From positions 124,001 to 188,000 of the forward strand of contig DASXPH010000090.1 of assembly GCA_036493735.1 (NCBI GenBank): a DNA stretch of 64,000 nucleotides, written 5' to 3'. The notes beneath the pieces are model-generated. The model was given only the letters and a program-made list of their open reading frames with translations. It made no database searches and was not told the DNA's origin. This document shows, piece after piece, positions 34,827-43,223 of the stretch. Both the position numbers and the translations under genes were made by a program. Within the stretch, counting starts at the first letter, position 1. Every line of letters starts with the position of its first letter. This DNA is from AG2 sp036493735. Its GTDB lineage: Bacteria > Gemmatimonadota > Gemmatimonadetes > Gemmatimonadales > Gemmatimonadaceae.

Positions 34827-35378
34827 TTACGCCAGCTTGACGACGGCGGCATTCCAGCCCGTCGGGTCCTCGTCCTGCTTGTGCATCTGGCTCACGTCCA
34901 CGACGACCTTGTCGCCATCGCGATGGATCGTGAAGCGGTCCATGCCGCGCGTCGCACGGCCGGTGATGAATTCGCCGTCAGGCTGGTACTTCGAATGGTG
35001 TTTAGGGCACTGAAACCGATGGTCGGTATCGTCCCACCGCAATGCCGTGTTCTGATGGGGACAGGAGAGATTGAACGCGTACACGGCGTTCTGCCAACGG
35101 ACGAGAATCACCTGCGTGTTGCGATCGATCTGCGCCCCGTCAGAAGCGGGTATCGGATAGGTGAGCACGTCGCCGAGGCGGCGCAGCGCGCGCGTGGTGC
35201 CAATCGTGAAATGCTCGGGCAGAGCGCTGGCGCTCCGCGCGAAGCCGAGCGTCGCGGCAATGCCCGCGACGGCGAGCGCGGCGTCGCGCAAGAACTCGCG
35301 GCGCGTCGCCACCGGACACTCCCGACATTCGTCTCCGGGCGTGCCCTCCAGTTGGGATTCACTGCTCTGTCCGCTCAT
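34827..35378 (-). CDS. Tat-exported Rieske [2Fe-2S] protein
   Basis: A 183-aa protein. A CRECP motif at 18-22 is followed by a Tat signal (TRREFLRDAALAVAGIAATL). The Rieske cluster ligands are C106-P-H108 and C124-P-K-H127 (CPHQ and CPKHHSKY). It should be a periplasmic electron carrier. It is the last of three leftward genes that all suggest one redox module, separated by 109 bp from the preceding membrane protein. Confidence 0.9.
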   Translation of the reverse strand: MSGQSSESQLEGTPGDECRECPVATRREFLRDAALAVAGIAATLGFARSASALPEHFTIGTTRALRRLGDVLTYPIPASDGAQIDRNTQVILVRWQNAVYAFNLSCPHQNTALRWDDTDHRFQCPKHHSKYQPDGEFITGRATRGMDRFTIHRDGDKVVVDVSQMHKQDEDPTGWNAAVVKLA

Positions 35379-35487
35379 ATATCCATCGCCGAAATGGGGC
35401 TCAAACGAAAGTCGAGATGATCATACCCACGTCGAGGCCGAGGGATTCATCGGTCTCATGTGAAATGAATGACGGTCTCGGCCGGCG

Positions 35488-36102
35488 CTACTTCCAGAAC
35501 CACATCATCCCGCCCCCGATCGTCGACAGGGCGATCGAGCCGATCGCGACGTTCCGGTGGACTCGCACGCGGTTCTGGTAGCTGTTGTAATTAGTGAAGC
35601 CGTTGTGGTCCCGCTCGGGCGCGAGCAGTCCCGTGGCCAGGAATCCAGCGTCTGACGCGAGCATCATCACCGAGTGCACGATGCGTCTCGTGCGACCGCT
35701 TGGGTCGTCGCGCGACTCCCAGAGATTCCACACGCCGGTGATGGTGTTCACGCCGAACAGAACACCAATGCCCCCCGCGACGACGCCGTGCGCGGGCTTC
35801 ATCCACGTCGCCGGCGAGGCATCCTGCATGAGGTTCTGGCCTAACGAGTACTCGGCGGCGAACAGCGGGATCATCGCGTAGCTGCCCCAACGATGGATCG
35901 TGAGCCGCGTGTAATACAGGTCGCTGTACTCGATCGCGCGCGGCCGCTGCACGACGGGCGTGTCGGCGGGCGCCACGAGGCGTCTGACGGCGATCGATTC
36001 CGGAGACGCGGCGCTGGTGACAGCGATTAGCGGCCTCGGCGGACGCACCACATCTACCTGCGGCGCCTGCATGAGGGCCAGCAGCAGCATCGAGCCAATC
36101 AT
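35488..36102 (-). CDS. Four-helix membrane protein with one His per helix (possible b-type cytochrome)
   Basis: A 204-aa protein. A signal or anchor segment is at the N terminus, then a Pro-rich stretch. Four hydrophobic helices are at about 70-88, 104-124, 140-160 and 182-202. Each begins with or near a His: H70 (THRWG-like IHRWG), H105 (PAHGV), H143 (IVHSV) and H182 (VHRNV). Four His on four helices is the ligand arrangement of diheme cytochrome b561-type proteins, though overall similarity to a named family was not recognised. It is flanked by two Rieske genes, the upstream one only 20 bp away, so heme b electron transfer is a reasonable inference. Confidence 0.65.
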   Translation of the reverse strand: MIGSMLLLALMQAPQVDVVRPPRPLIAVTSAASPESIAVRRLVAPADTPVVQRPRAIEYSDLYYTRLTIHRWGSYAMIPLFAAEYSLGQNLMQDASPATWMKPAHGVVAGGIGVLFGVNTITGVWNLWESRDDPSGRTRRIVHSVMMLASDAGFLATGLLAPERDHNGFTNYNSYQNRVRVHRNVAIGSIALSTIGGGMMWFWK

Positions 36103-36122
36103 TGTAAGTGCTCTCCTCGTCG

Positions 36123-36626
36123 TCAGCTGATCGTCAGGGTACCAGTCGTGGCATCGTACGAGGTCGTGTATTGATGCAGGCTGGATGCCCGCTGTCCGGC
36201 GATCCACTGACCCGAGAGGTTGTACGTCGCGCCGTGCACCGGGCAGACGAAGTCGTTGCCGGAGAGTTGCACGATACCGCCCTGATGCGGGCAGACGCGC
36301 GACAACGCGATGAACGATGACGTGCCGGTACGCACGACGGCGATCGGCGCGCTGCCGAGCGTGATCATCGCCACGCCGCCGACGGTGGACAGCGATGAGT
36401 AATTGTTCACGTTGATGCTCGCGTTGGAGGGCAACGACGGCGCCGTGACATCGCTGCCACCAAGGCTTCCGCACGCGTTGAGCGCGGCGATCGCCGCGAG
36501 AATGCCGCTCTGCACGAGGAAGGTGCGCCGGCCGATTCCGCTGTCGGCGCCGTGCGCCGCGGCGAGAAGCGGCGATGGGGATGTCCCGCACGAGCGGCAA
36601 TTGGATCCTGCTTTGATCTCATCCAT
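36123..36626 (-). CDS. Rieske [2Fe-2S] lipoprotein
   Basis: A 167-aa protein. A CRSC motif lies at 10-13, then a Tat-type start (GRRTFLVQSG) leading to a lipobox ALNAC with Cys52. The Rieske ligands are C112-P-H114 and C128-P-V-H131 (CPHQGG and CPVHGATY). It should be anchored to a membrane as an electron carrier. ATG 36626 is chosen; the frame is open to 36698. It starts the three-gene redox cluster. Confidence 0.88.
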   Translation of the reverse strand: MDEIKAGSNCRSCGTSPSPLLAAAHGADSGIGRRTFLVQSGILAAIAALNACGSLGGSDVTAPSLPSNASINVNNYSSLSTVGGVAMITLGSAPIAVVRTGTSSFIALSRVCPHQGGIVQLSGNDFVCPVHGATYNLSGQWIAGQRASSLHQYTTSYDATTGTLTIS

Positions 36627-36768
36627 GCTGCTAGCTGTTCGCTGGACCAGTGTGAAGGGGTGAGGAGTGCTTTTCTGCCTCTTGGACACGCGATCCATGG
36701 GATACCCTTAGGCGGCGTGAGCAACGCACCTGTCATGCTTGCCGGGTGCGCGAACTCAGCTGACGCGC

Positions 36769-38658
36769 TCAACGACGACTGGCGCGTAGTGCGTTCACGA
36801 TCGCGGCGATGTCGATCACTTCCTGGAGAAGCGCGCCGGTCGTCGGCGCGAGCGATCCGCCAGCTGCCACCACCATGGCGGCGGCGCTCAGCCCGAGGCC
36901 GAGCCAGATGCTCTGTCGCGCAATCCTGAGGGTGCGCCGGCCGATGACGATAGCGTCGGGTACTCGCGAGAGGTCGTCGGCGAGGACGACGACATCCGCT
37001 GCTTCAGCCGAGATGCCGCCGCCATGGCTGGCAAGAGCGACGCCGACATTCGCCGCGGACAAAGCGGGCGCGTCGTTGGTGCCGTCTCCGACCATCAGCA
37101 CGGACGCCCCTTCACGCGACAGCTGCCGCACGATGCTCACCTTGTCATCGGGAAGTAGATCACCGTGCGCCTCGGCGATACCGGCCTCGGCGGCGACGGC
37201 TTTGACGTTAGGCGTATGATCGCCGGAGAGCAGCAGCGTGCGTCGAACGCCCAGACGCGCGAGTCGTGCGAGTATTTCCTGTACGCCGGGTCGCACGCGG
37301 TCCTCGTACTCGACCACGCCGGCGAGGCGGCCGTCCACGGAGACGTAGGCCCGTAGCCCGACGTCGCTGCGTTCGAGAGCGCTCAGCTCGTCGGGAGTGT
37401 AGTGCGCGCGCTCGAGGACGTACGTGCGCGCACCGACCGCGACCTCGTGGCTCTCGACGTCAGCGCTGAGCCCGCGCCCCGGTGACTCGACATGATGCCG
37501 CGCCAGTGGCAGCTCGGCGCTCGCCTCGAGAGCGGCGTCGACGAGCGTTCGCGCCAGGAGATGGCTCGAGCCCTGCTCGACTGCGCCGGCGAGTCGCAGT
37601 AGCTCGCGGTCGGTGAGAGTGCCCGTCGTGAGTACGCGGCTCACCGCCGGCTTGCCGATCGTGAGCGTTCCCGTCTTGTCGAAGACGGCGGTGTCGACGG
37701 CGCTCAACGCTTCCAGCGCGCCGCCATGCCTGACGATGATGCGCTGTCGCGCGGCGCGCGAGATTCCCCCGACGATCGCGATCGGTGTGGCGAGAATCAA
37801 CGGGCAGGGCGTGGCGACGACGAGTACGGCGAGCACGCGTGTGGCGTCGCGAGTGACAATGTACGTCGCCAGACAGACGAGCAGGGTAGCTGGTGTGAAC
37901 CAGACCGCATAACGGTCCGCGAGGCGAGCCAGCGGCGCCTTGGTTGCCTGGGCGGAGCGTACGAGCTCGACGATCTTGGCGTATTCGCTTTCCGCCGCGC
38001 GCGCCGTCGCCACGACCGTGAGCACGCCGTCGCCATTCACGCTGCCGCTCAGCAACGTCGTTCCGGCGGCGGCGCTGACGGGCACCGGCTCGCCCGTTAG
38101 TCGGGAGACGTCGACGAGCGAGTTACCGTCGACGACCGCGCCGTTGCAGGGAACGATGTCACCGGGCCTAACGAGCAAACGATCACCGATCGCGATCTCG
38201 CCGACGGCGACATCGTCGACCGTCGTGCGATCGTTGCGCAGGCGGTGTGCGATGCGGGGCGCGGCGTCCTCGAGCTCGCGCAGCGCCGACGACGCGCGTG
38301 CCGCGGCGTAATCCTCCAGCGCCTCGCCGCCCGATCGCATGACGACGATCACCAGACCCGCGAGCGGCTGTCGCAGCAATACCGCTCCGGCGATTGCGAG
38401 CACGGCGACGACGTCGGTGGCCCAATGTCCCTGGCGGGCTTCGCGGATCGTCGTCCAGACGATGGGTGCGCCAGTGGCGACGAGGCCGCCCAGCAATAGC
38501 CGCTCGCTCCACTCCGGCATGATGGGCTGCAGTGTCAGTCCGGCAGCGATGACGAGCAGCGCCGTCGCGGCCACCAGGCCCCGCGGTGCACGCAGCGCGG
38601 CAAGCAGACTCGGGCCAGTTCCGCGAGACGGGAGCTCCAGCGCCGGCGTATGGGTCAT
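36769..38658 (-). CDS. Heavy-metal-translocating P-type ATPase (P1B)
   Basis: A 629-aa protein. It has the P1B core without N-terminal metal-binding domains: LTGEPVPV, the ion-pathway motif ATPCPLILATP, DKTGTLT, a SSHLLAR segment in place of the usual SxHPLA, GDHTPNVKAVAAEAG, and MVGDGTNDAPAL. The TPCPL motif marks a subgroup whose metal is not well defined, so no ion is assigned. It lies upstream of, and divergent from, a flavin-binding protein and a VIT1/CCC1 transporter. Confidence 0.9.
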   Translation of the reverse strand: MTHTPALELPSRGTGPSLLAALRAPRGLVAATALLVIAAGLTLQPIMPEWSERLLLGGLVATGAPIVWTTIREARQGHWATDVVAVLAIAGAVLLRQPLAGLVIVVMRSGGEALEDYAAARASSALRELEDAAPRIAHRLRNDRTTVDDVAVGEIAIGDRLLVRPGDIVPCNGAVVDGNSLVDVSRLTGEPVPVSAAAGTTLLSGSVNGDGVLTVVATARAAESEYAKIVELVRSAQATKAPLARLADRYAVWFTPATLLVCLATYIVTRDATRVLAVLVVATPCPLILATPIAIVGGISRAARQRIIVRHGGALEALSAVDTAVFDKTGTLTIGKPAVSRVLTTGTLTDRELLRLAGAVEQGSSHLLARTLVDAALEASAELPLARHHVESPGRGLSADVESHEVAVGARTYVLERAHYTPDELSALERSDVGLRAYVSVDGRLAGVVEYEDRVRPGVQEILARLARLGVRRTLLLSGDHTPNVKAVAAEAGIAEAHGDLLPDDKVSIVRQLSREGASVLMVGDGTNDAPALSAANVGVALASHGGGISAEAADVVVLADDLSRVPDAIVIGRRTLRIARQSIWLGLGLSAAAMVVAAGGSLAPTTGALLQEVIDIAAIVNALRASRR

Positions 38659-38841
38659 TGTCGAAAGTTACGAGTCATCACGCGCTGATCTGTCGGGGGA
38701 GCGGCGACGGCACGTGCGGAGAATTCCGACAGCGCGTGAGAGAGTTGCCGACGAGCTTGCGCCGCTTACGTGCACCATCGGCCGACAGCCGCGAGCGTCC
38801 GTGCGCACTATCTTCCATCGCAAGAGACATGCATTGGCCAC

Positions 38842-39360
38842 ATGCCCATGACGCGAACCAGGCACACCATCAAGGCGCATCTGTCGGCCCCGGCCATTCG
38901 CGAGCTGACCGCTCCCGAGTGTGAGAAGATACTAACGCGCAACCACGTCGGTCGCGTCGCGTTCACGTTTCACGATCACGTGGACCTCGAGCCGATTCAT
39001 TACGTGCACGCCCGCGGCTGGTTGCACGGTCGGACGGCGCCTGGAGCGAAGATCGCCATCCTGCGTCATCATCCGTGGGTTGCGTTCGAGGTGGATGAGG
39101 TCGACGGTCTCTTCGATTGGCGGAGCGTCGTTGTCCACGGAGCAGTCTACATACCGGACCCGGAAGGCTCACCCGCCGAACGCGATGCCTACGCGGAGAC
39201 ACTCGACTACGTACGCGAGCTCGTCCCTGCGGCGCTGAGGCCCGCGGATCCATCGCCGGAGCGGTACCTGCCATTCCGCATTCACATCGATACGGTGAGC
39301 GGACGCGCGGCGGAGCCGGCCGCGAAGCACCTAACGAGAAAGATGCGTCCGCACCCCTAG
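38842..39360 (+). CDS. Pyridoxamine-5'-phosphate-oxidase-fold flavin-binding protein
   Basis: A 172-aa split-barrel protein: ECEKILTRNHVGRVAFTF, PIHYVHARGWLHGRTAPG, KIAILRHHPWVAFEVDEVD, WRSVVVHGAVYIPD. This is the pattern of the small pyridoxamine-5'-phosphate-oxidase-like FMN- or heme-binding proteins. Start may be 38842 or 38848. It lies 12 bp before the VIT1-like gene, so it is likely to be coexpressed. The substrate is unknown. Confidence 0.85.
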   Translation: MPMTRTRHTIKAHLSAPAIRELTAPECEKILTRNHVGRVAFTFHDHVDLEPIHYVHARGWLHGRTAPGAKIAILRHHPWVAFEVDEVDGLFDWRSVVVHGAVYIPDPEGSPAERDAYAETLDYVRELVPAALRPADPSPERYLPFRIHIDTVSGRAAEPAAKHLTRKMRPHP

Positions 39361-39372
39361 CGCGCTCCTCCC

Positions 39373-40068
39373 ATGCCGCAGACACGTCACGTCGAGCAAC
39401 ACTTCACGGCCGGCGAAACAGTCCGTGATGTCGTCATAGGCATGTCGGATGGGCTCACCGTCCCGTTCGCGCTCGCCGCCGGGCTGTCCGGGGCCGTGGC
39501 AGCGTCTCACATCGTCGTCACCGCCGGACTGGCCGAAGTCGCCGCCGGCTCCATTGCGATGGGACTCGGCGGCTATCTCGCCGCGCGGAGCGACGCCGAG
39601 CACTATGCGAGCGAGCTCGCGCGCGAGGAGCGGGAGATCATCGACGTTCCCGAATCGGAAGCGGCCGAGGTGCGCGAAATCCTCGAGTCCTATGGCGTGA
39701 TGTCCCACGACGCGGCCACGGTGGTCGACGCGATGCGCCAGCGCCCCGATGCCTGGCGCGACTTCATGATGCGCTTCGAGCTCGGCCTCGAGCAGCCGGA
39801 TCCCAAGCGCGCCCTCCGAAGCGCGCTCACCATCGCGGCGTCCTATATCGTTGGCGGCCTGGTCCCGCTCGTCCCGTACGTGGCCGTTGCGACCATTGGG
39901 CAGGCATTACGAATCTCGATTGGTCTGACGCTCGTCGCGCTTTTCCTGTTCGGCTTCGTGAAGGGGCACTTCACGGGCGCGGGCCCATTCCGCAGCGCGG
40001 TACAGACGGTCGTGATCGGCGGTCTAGCCGCGGCTGCCGCCTTTGCCATCGCCCGGGCGATCAGTTAG
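39373..40068 (+). CDS. VIT1/CCC1-family Fe2+/Mn2+ transporter
   Basis: A 231-aa membrane protein. It starts with a soluble segment, then IGMSDGLTVPFALAAGLSGAV (first helix), the loop GSIAMGLGGYLAARSDAEHYASE typical of the family, a cytoplasmic Glu-rich metal-binding loop (about 90-145), and three C-terminal helices. The family moves Fe2+ or Mn2+ out of the cytoplasm. It is 12 bp after a flavin-binding protein gene and divergent from a metal P-type ATPase, suggesting a metal-homeostasis group. Confidence 0.92.
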   Translation: MPQTRHVEQHFTAGETVRDVVIGMSDGLTVPFALAAGLSGAVAASHIVVTAGLAEVAAGSIAMGLGGYLAARSDAEHYASELAREEREIIDVPESEAAEVREILESYGVMSHDAATVVDAMRQRPDAWRDFMMRFELGLEQPDPKRALRSALTIAASYIVGGLVPLVPYVAVATIGQALRISIGLTLVALFLFGFVKGHFTGAGPFRSAVQTVVIGGLAAAAAFAIARAIS

Positions 40069-40109
40069 GGTGGCCGGTCCTCGACTGTTTCGAAGTCTTT
40101 AATGCTGCG

Positions 40110-41546
40110 TCAGCGGCTCGCCGGCACGCTTGCGGTCTCGGCGAGGGCGCGGGTGGCGGCGCCGATGGCGCGCTCGACGTCGTCCTCGTTGGTCTGCCAG
40201 TTCGAGACGGAGACGCGCATGCACCGCCGGCCCCGGAAGGTCACGCCGCCGAAGAACGCCTCGCCATTGGCGAGTATCTGCTCGATGACGCGGTCCGTCC
40301 GCGCGTCATGGTCCCCCTCGGTCGCTTCGGGCCGCTCGTCGCGAAAGCGCACCAGCCCCTGGTTGATGAGCGGTTGTGAAACAGCCTCCGCTCCCGGCAG
40401 GGCACCGATGCGCCGAACGAGGGTCGCGGCGTGCCGACAGCAGCGGTCCACGAGCTCCGAAACGCCCGAGCGGCCAAGGTGCCGGAGCGCGGCGTAGGTC
40501 GCGATGCCGCGAGCCCGGCGAGACCATTCCGGATTGAAGTCCACCTCGTCGCGCGCGTCGCCCTCGTGCATCATGTAGCTCGAGCGGTGTGTCATGGACG
40601 CGAAATGCGCTGACGAATCGGCGACGAATGCGAATCCGCTGTCGTACGGCACATTCAACCACTTGTGGCCGTCCGTGGACCAGGAGTCGGCGCGTGCCGC
40701 GCCGGCCAGCAGATGGCGATGGTGCGAGCTCGCCGCCGCCCAGAGGCCGAAGGCACCGTCCACGTGCACCCAGGCGTCGTGCTCGTGAGCGACTGGGATG
40801 AGCTCCGCAAAACGATCGAACGCTCCGGTGTTGAGCTCTCCCGCCTGGAGAACGACAATGGTCGGTCTCTCGTTCTCGCTGACGAGCGCGTCGCGCAAAG
40901 CGTCGGCGCGCATGCCGTTGTTGTCGTCGAGGGGCAGGGGTTGGATGTTGTCGCTGCCGATACCAAGAAGCCGCACGGCGCGATCGACGGTACCGTGGCG
41001 CTCGGCGCCGACGAGCACGCGGATCGCCGGTGCATTGGTCAGGCCCCGCTGCTCGACATCCCAGCCGCGTCGCGCCAGGAGCGCGTGCCGCGCGGAGGCA
41101 AGACTTATGACGTGGGCCATCTGCGTTCCCGTGACAAACGCGAAGCTCGCGTTAGGCGGCAGGCCGAGCAGCTCCTCGAGATAACCGCCGCATATCTCCT
41201 CGATCACCCCCGCCGCGGGACTGCATGCGTAAATGCCCGCGTTCTGGTCCCACGCGGAGGTGAGCCAATCCGCGGCCAATGCCACGGGAAGTGAGCCGCC
41301 GATGACCCAGGCGAAGAAGCGTCCGCTCGCGCTGCCGATCAATCCACCCTCGACGTCGCCAACGAGGTCGTCGAGCACCCGCGTCGCCTCGATCCCGTGA
41401 TCGGTGAGCGGCCGATTCAGTTTCGAACGCAGTTCGGCGAGCGTGGCCGTCGCCGACACCGGCGCCGTGTCGAGCGTGCCGAGAAAGCCCAGCGCGTGCG
41501 ACACGGCTCGCTCGAGTGGGGCGCGGTAAGGATCGGTGTGAGGCAT
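40110..41546 (-). CDS. PLP-dependent decarboxylase (group II, DDC/GAD family)
   Basis: A 478-aa protein. It has the group-II decarboxylase features: a GxxxT-type PLP phosphate segment (FVTGTQMAHVISLASAR), HGTVDRAVRLLGIG, VHVDGAFGLWAA with the PLP-pairing Asp, and the PLP Lys in STDGHKWLNVPYDSG. It most resembles aromatic-L-amino-acid decarboxylases, but the substrate is not determined. ATG 41546; a heptamer array lies directly upstream of the start. Confidence 0.88.
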   Translation of the reverse strand: MPHTDPYRAPLERAVSHALGFLGTLDTAPVSATATLAELRSKLNRPLTDHGIEATRVLDDLVGDVEGGLIGSASGRFFAWVIGGSLPVALAADWLTSAWDQNAGIYACSPAAGVIEEICGGYLEELLGLPPNASFAFVTGTQMAHVISLASARHALLARRGWDVEQRGLTNAPAIRVLVGAERHGTVDRAVRLLGIGSDNIQPLPLDDNNGMRADALRDALVSENERPTIVVLQAGELNTGAFDRFAELIPVAHEHDAWVHVDGAFGLWAAASSHHRHLLAGAARADSWSTDGHKWLNVPYDSGFAFVADSSAHFASMTHRSSYMMHEGDARDEVDFNPEWSRRARGIATYAALRHLGRSGVSELVDRCCRHAATLVRRIGALPGAEAVSQPLINQGLVRFRDERPEATEGDHDARTDRVIEQILANGEAFFGGVTFRGRRCMRVSVSNWQTNEDDVERAIGAATRALAETASVPASR

Positions 41547-41595
41547 GGGCGTAGGGCGTTGGGCGTTGGGCGTCGAGGGTTGAGGGTTGATGGGG
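41547..41595. repeat. Heptanucleotide array (GGGCGTT unit)
   Basis: GGGCGTAGGGCGTTGGGCGTTGGGCGTCGAGGGTTGAGGGTTG just upstream of the decarboxylase start codon. This is the first of two unrelated heptamer arrays in the 41547-41788 spacer. Confidence 0.9.
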
Positions 41596-41634
41596 TGCGG
41601 ACGGGATGATGGGTGAGCGAAGCGAACCAAAAGT

Positions 41635-41667
41635 AGATCCCTCGTCGCTTCGCTCCTCGGGATGACA
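41635..41667 (-). repeat. REP-like element, copy A (inverted)
   Basis: The reverse strand reads TGTCATCCCGAGGAGCGAAG, followed by CGACGAGGGATCT. It is the inverted partner of the element at 41691, sharing its GTCATCCCGAG and GAGGGATCT ends. Confidence 0.8.
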
Positions 41668-41690
41668 ATGGTGCATCGCTAGAGGTGCTT

Positions 41691-41718
41691 GTCATCCCGA
41701 GCGCAGCGAGGGATCTGC
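41691..41718 (+). repeat. REP-like element, copy B
   Basis: GTCATCCCGAGCGCAGCGAG, followed by GGATCTGC. The same element, with CCTGAGCGGAGCGAAGGATCT, occurs at 47266. Copies A and B face each other 23 bp apart, so the transcript can form a hairpin. Similar dispersed elements are familiar from several bacterial phyla. Confidence 0.85.
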
Positions 41719-41749
41719 TTTCTCTCTGCCTCTCGCCTCTCTGTCTCTC

Positions 41750-41787
41750 TGGCTCTCAACGCTCAACGCTCAACGCTCAACGCCCGT
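41750..41787. repeat. Heptanucleotide array (GCTCAAC unit)
   Basis: CTCAACGCTCAACGCTCAAC and onward, four copies, ending at the stop codon of the DUF1080 gene. It is preceded by a CT-rich stretch. Confidence 0.9.
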
Positions 41788-41788
41788 C

Positions 41789-42760
41789 TCATTTCGCCGG
41801 AGTAATTACAATGTTACGAAACTCCACCGGCCCATGATCTCCCTGTAAGAGGAGCGGACCAGGCGCGCCTTCATCGCTGTCGATCGCGCCGCCGGTGATG
41901 CCGGGGATTTCCTGTTCACAGATCACCCGCTTGCCGTTCGCGACCACCGTCACCATCCGGCCGACGAGCGTCACGTCGTACGACTGCCATTCGCCCGGCT
42001 TCCTCGCCATGATCGCGGTCGGCGAGATGAAGCCGTAGATGCCGCTGAACCGGTCATTCAGCGGCGGCAAACCATAGTCGTCCTGGATCTGCACCTCGTA
42101 TCGCCCCCGTAGGTACACACCGCTATTGCTCTCGGCCGGATAGCGAAATTCGATGTGCAGCTTGAAGTCGCGGAAGGTCTGCACGGTCTGGATGTTCGCC
42201 CCGGAGTGCGGACTGCGAAGCACGCCGCCGGACACGACCCACTGGTTGTCTTTACCGACCGCCTTCCAACCAGAGAGGTCATTCGTGTGGAGCAGCTGGA
42301 TCGGTGCGGCCCACGTGGGGGCGTGATCCGGTCGCAGCGCCGGTGCACGGACCGCGACCCAATCGAAGCGCTTACCATCGGGGAAGGTCATGCTGCCGCC
42401 GAGACGTCCACTCGTCAGACGTCCGTCCACGGCGAGCTCCCCATCACCGCCTTCCCATTGATGAGGAATGGCGAAGTGAATCGAGTCCCCATGGACCTGC
42501 ACGACCGAAATCGGCCGTGCGCTGCCAACGATGCCGACCAACTGGCCCACGACGGCGTCTCGTCCAGAGTGGGAGAGCTCGAGCCACGATGGCCGATCGC
42601 CATCCGGCGTGTGAATGGTGATGTCCCACCGCCCGAGCAGTGGTTCGTCCGCGGGCGCGGTGTTCCGGCCACCAATAGGCGTACGGGTTTTCGTCAGCGG
42701 CGTCGTCGTCGACGCCATCGGCAGCAGGATCGCGGGTAGAAGCCATGCGTATCGCCACAT
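41789..42760 (-). CDS. Secreted DUF1080-type (3-keto-disaccharide hydrolase family) protein
   Basis: A 323-aa protein with a signal peptide (MWRYAWLLPAILLPMAS). A first beta-rich region (about 40-150) precedes the DUF1080 jelly roll: LLHTNDLSGWKAVG, WVVSGGVLRSPHSGANIQT, DFKLHIEFRYPAESNSGVYLRG split here, YEVQIQDDYG, and GPVEFRNIVITP. DUF1080 proteins act on, or bind, oxidised glycosides outside the cytoplasm. The sugar oxidoreductase cluster at 56-60 kb could produce such compounds, but the genes are far apart. Confidence 0.88.
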   Translation of the reverse strand: MWRYAWLLPAILLPMASTTTPLTKTRTPIGGRNTAPADEPLLGRWDITIHTPDGDRPSWLELSHSGRDAVVGQLVGIVGSARPISVVQVHGDSIHFAIPHQWEGGDGELAVDGRLTSGRLGGSMTFPDGKRFDWVAVRAPALRPDHAPTWAAPIQLLHTNDLSGWKAVGKDNQWVVSGGVLRSPHSGANIQTVQTFRDFKLHIEFRYPAESNSGVYLRGRYEVQIQDDYGLPPLNDRFSGIYGFISPTAIMARKPGEWQSYDVTLVGRMVTVVANGKRVICEQEIPGITGGAIDSDEGAPGPLLLQGDHGPVEFRNIVITPAK

Positions 42761-42897
42761 CGCTCGATCTCCAGGAAGGGCCGTTGTCGTTAGGCGCGGT
42801 GGAGCGCCCGTCGTCCAATAATGGCGCTCGTGAACCGTTGGTCAACCCGCCCGGCCCGACCAATCCGTCGATACGCTACGCGTCGCCGGCCCTGGCC

Positions 42898-43179
42898 CTA
42901 CGTAACGAGCGCGTTCGCCGGGATCATCAGCAGCGCGAGCCCCGATGGGTCGAGACGCATCCCATCGGGGGCATGCACCACCCGGAGCAGTACCGCATCG
43001 CACTTCGGACATCGGAGAATCGTCCCCATCTCCTGACCGTAGTCGAGCAGTCCGCCGATCATCCCCGTGGCGCCACAGCCGCGACAGGTCGCGACGGCCG
43101 CTGTCATCTCGTGCACGAATATCTCGCGCAGGATCCCGGCAGCCGCGTTTCCATCCAGGCGCATTTCCTCCATCTGCAT
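42898..43179 (-). CDS. DUF6510-type zinc-ribbon protein
   Basis: A 93-aa protein. It starts MQMEEMRLDGNAAAGILREIFV and has two CxxC pairs (CRGCGATG and CPKCDAV), so it probably binds zinc. It matches the small DUF6510-type proteins that accompany the ferredoxin-reductase and sulfite-oxidase-like genes found directly upstream, transcribed in the same direction. ATG 43179; the frame upstream (open to 43410) reads into the neighbouring reductase. Function unknown. Confidence 0.8.
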   Translation of the reverse strand: MQMEEMRLDGNAAAGILREIFVHEMTAAVATCRGCGATGMIGGLLDYGQEMGTILRCPKCDAVLLRVVHAPDGMRLDPSGLALLMIPANALVT

Positions 43180-43223
43180 TCGTGCCTCCGTGAAGAAGCG
43201 ATACCTAACGAGATGCGCTCCTG

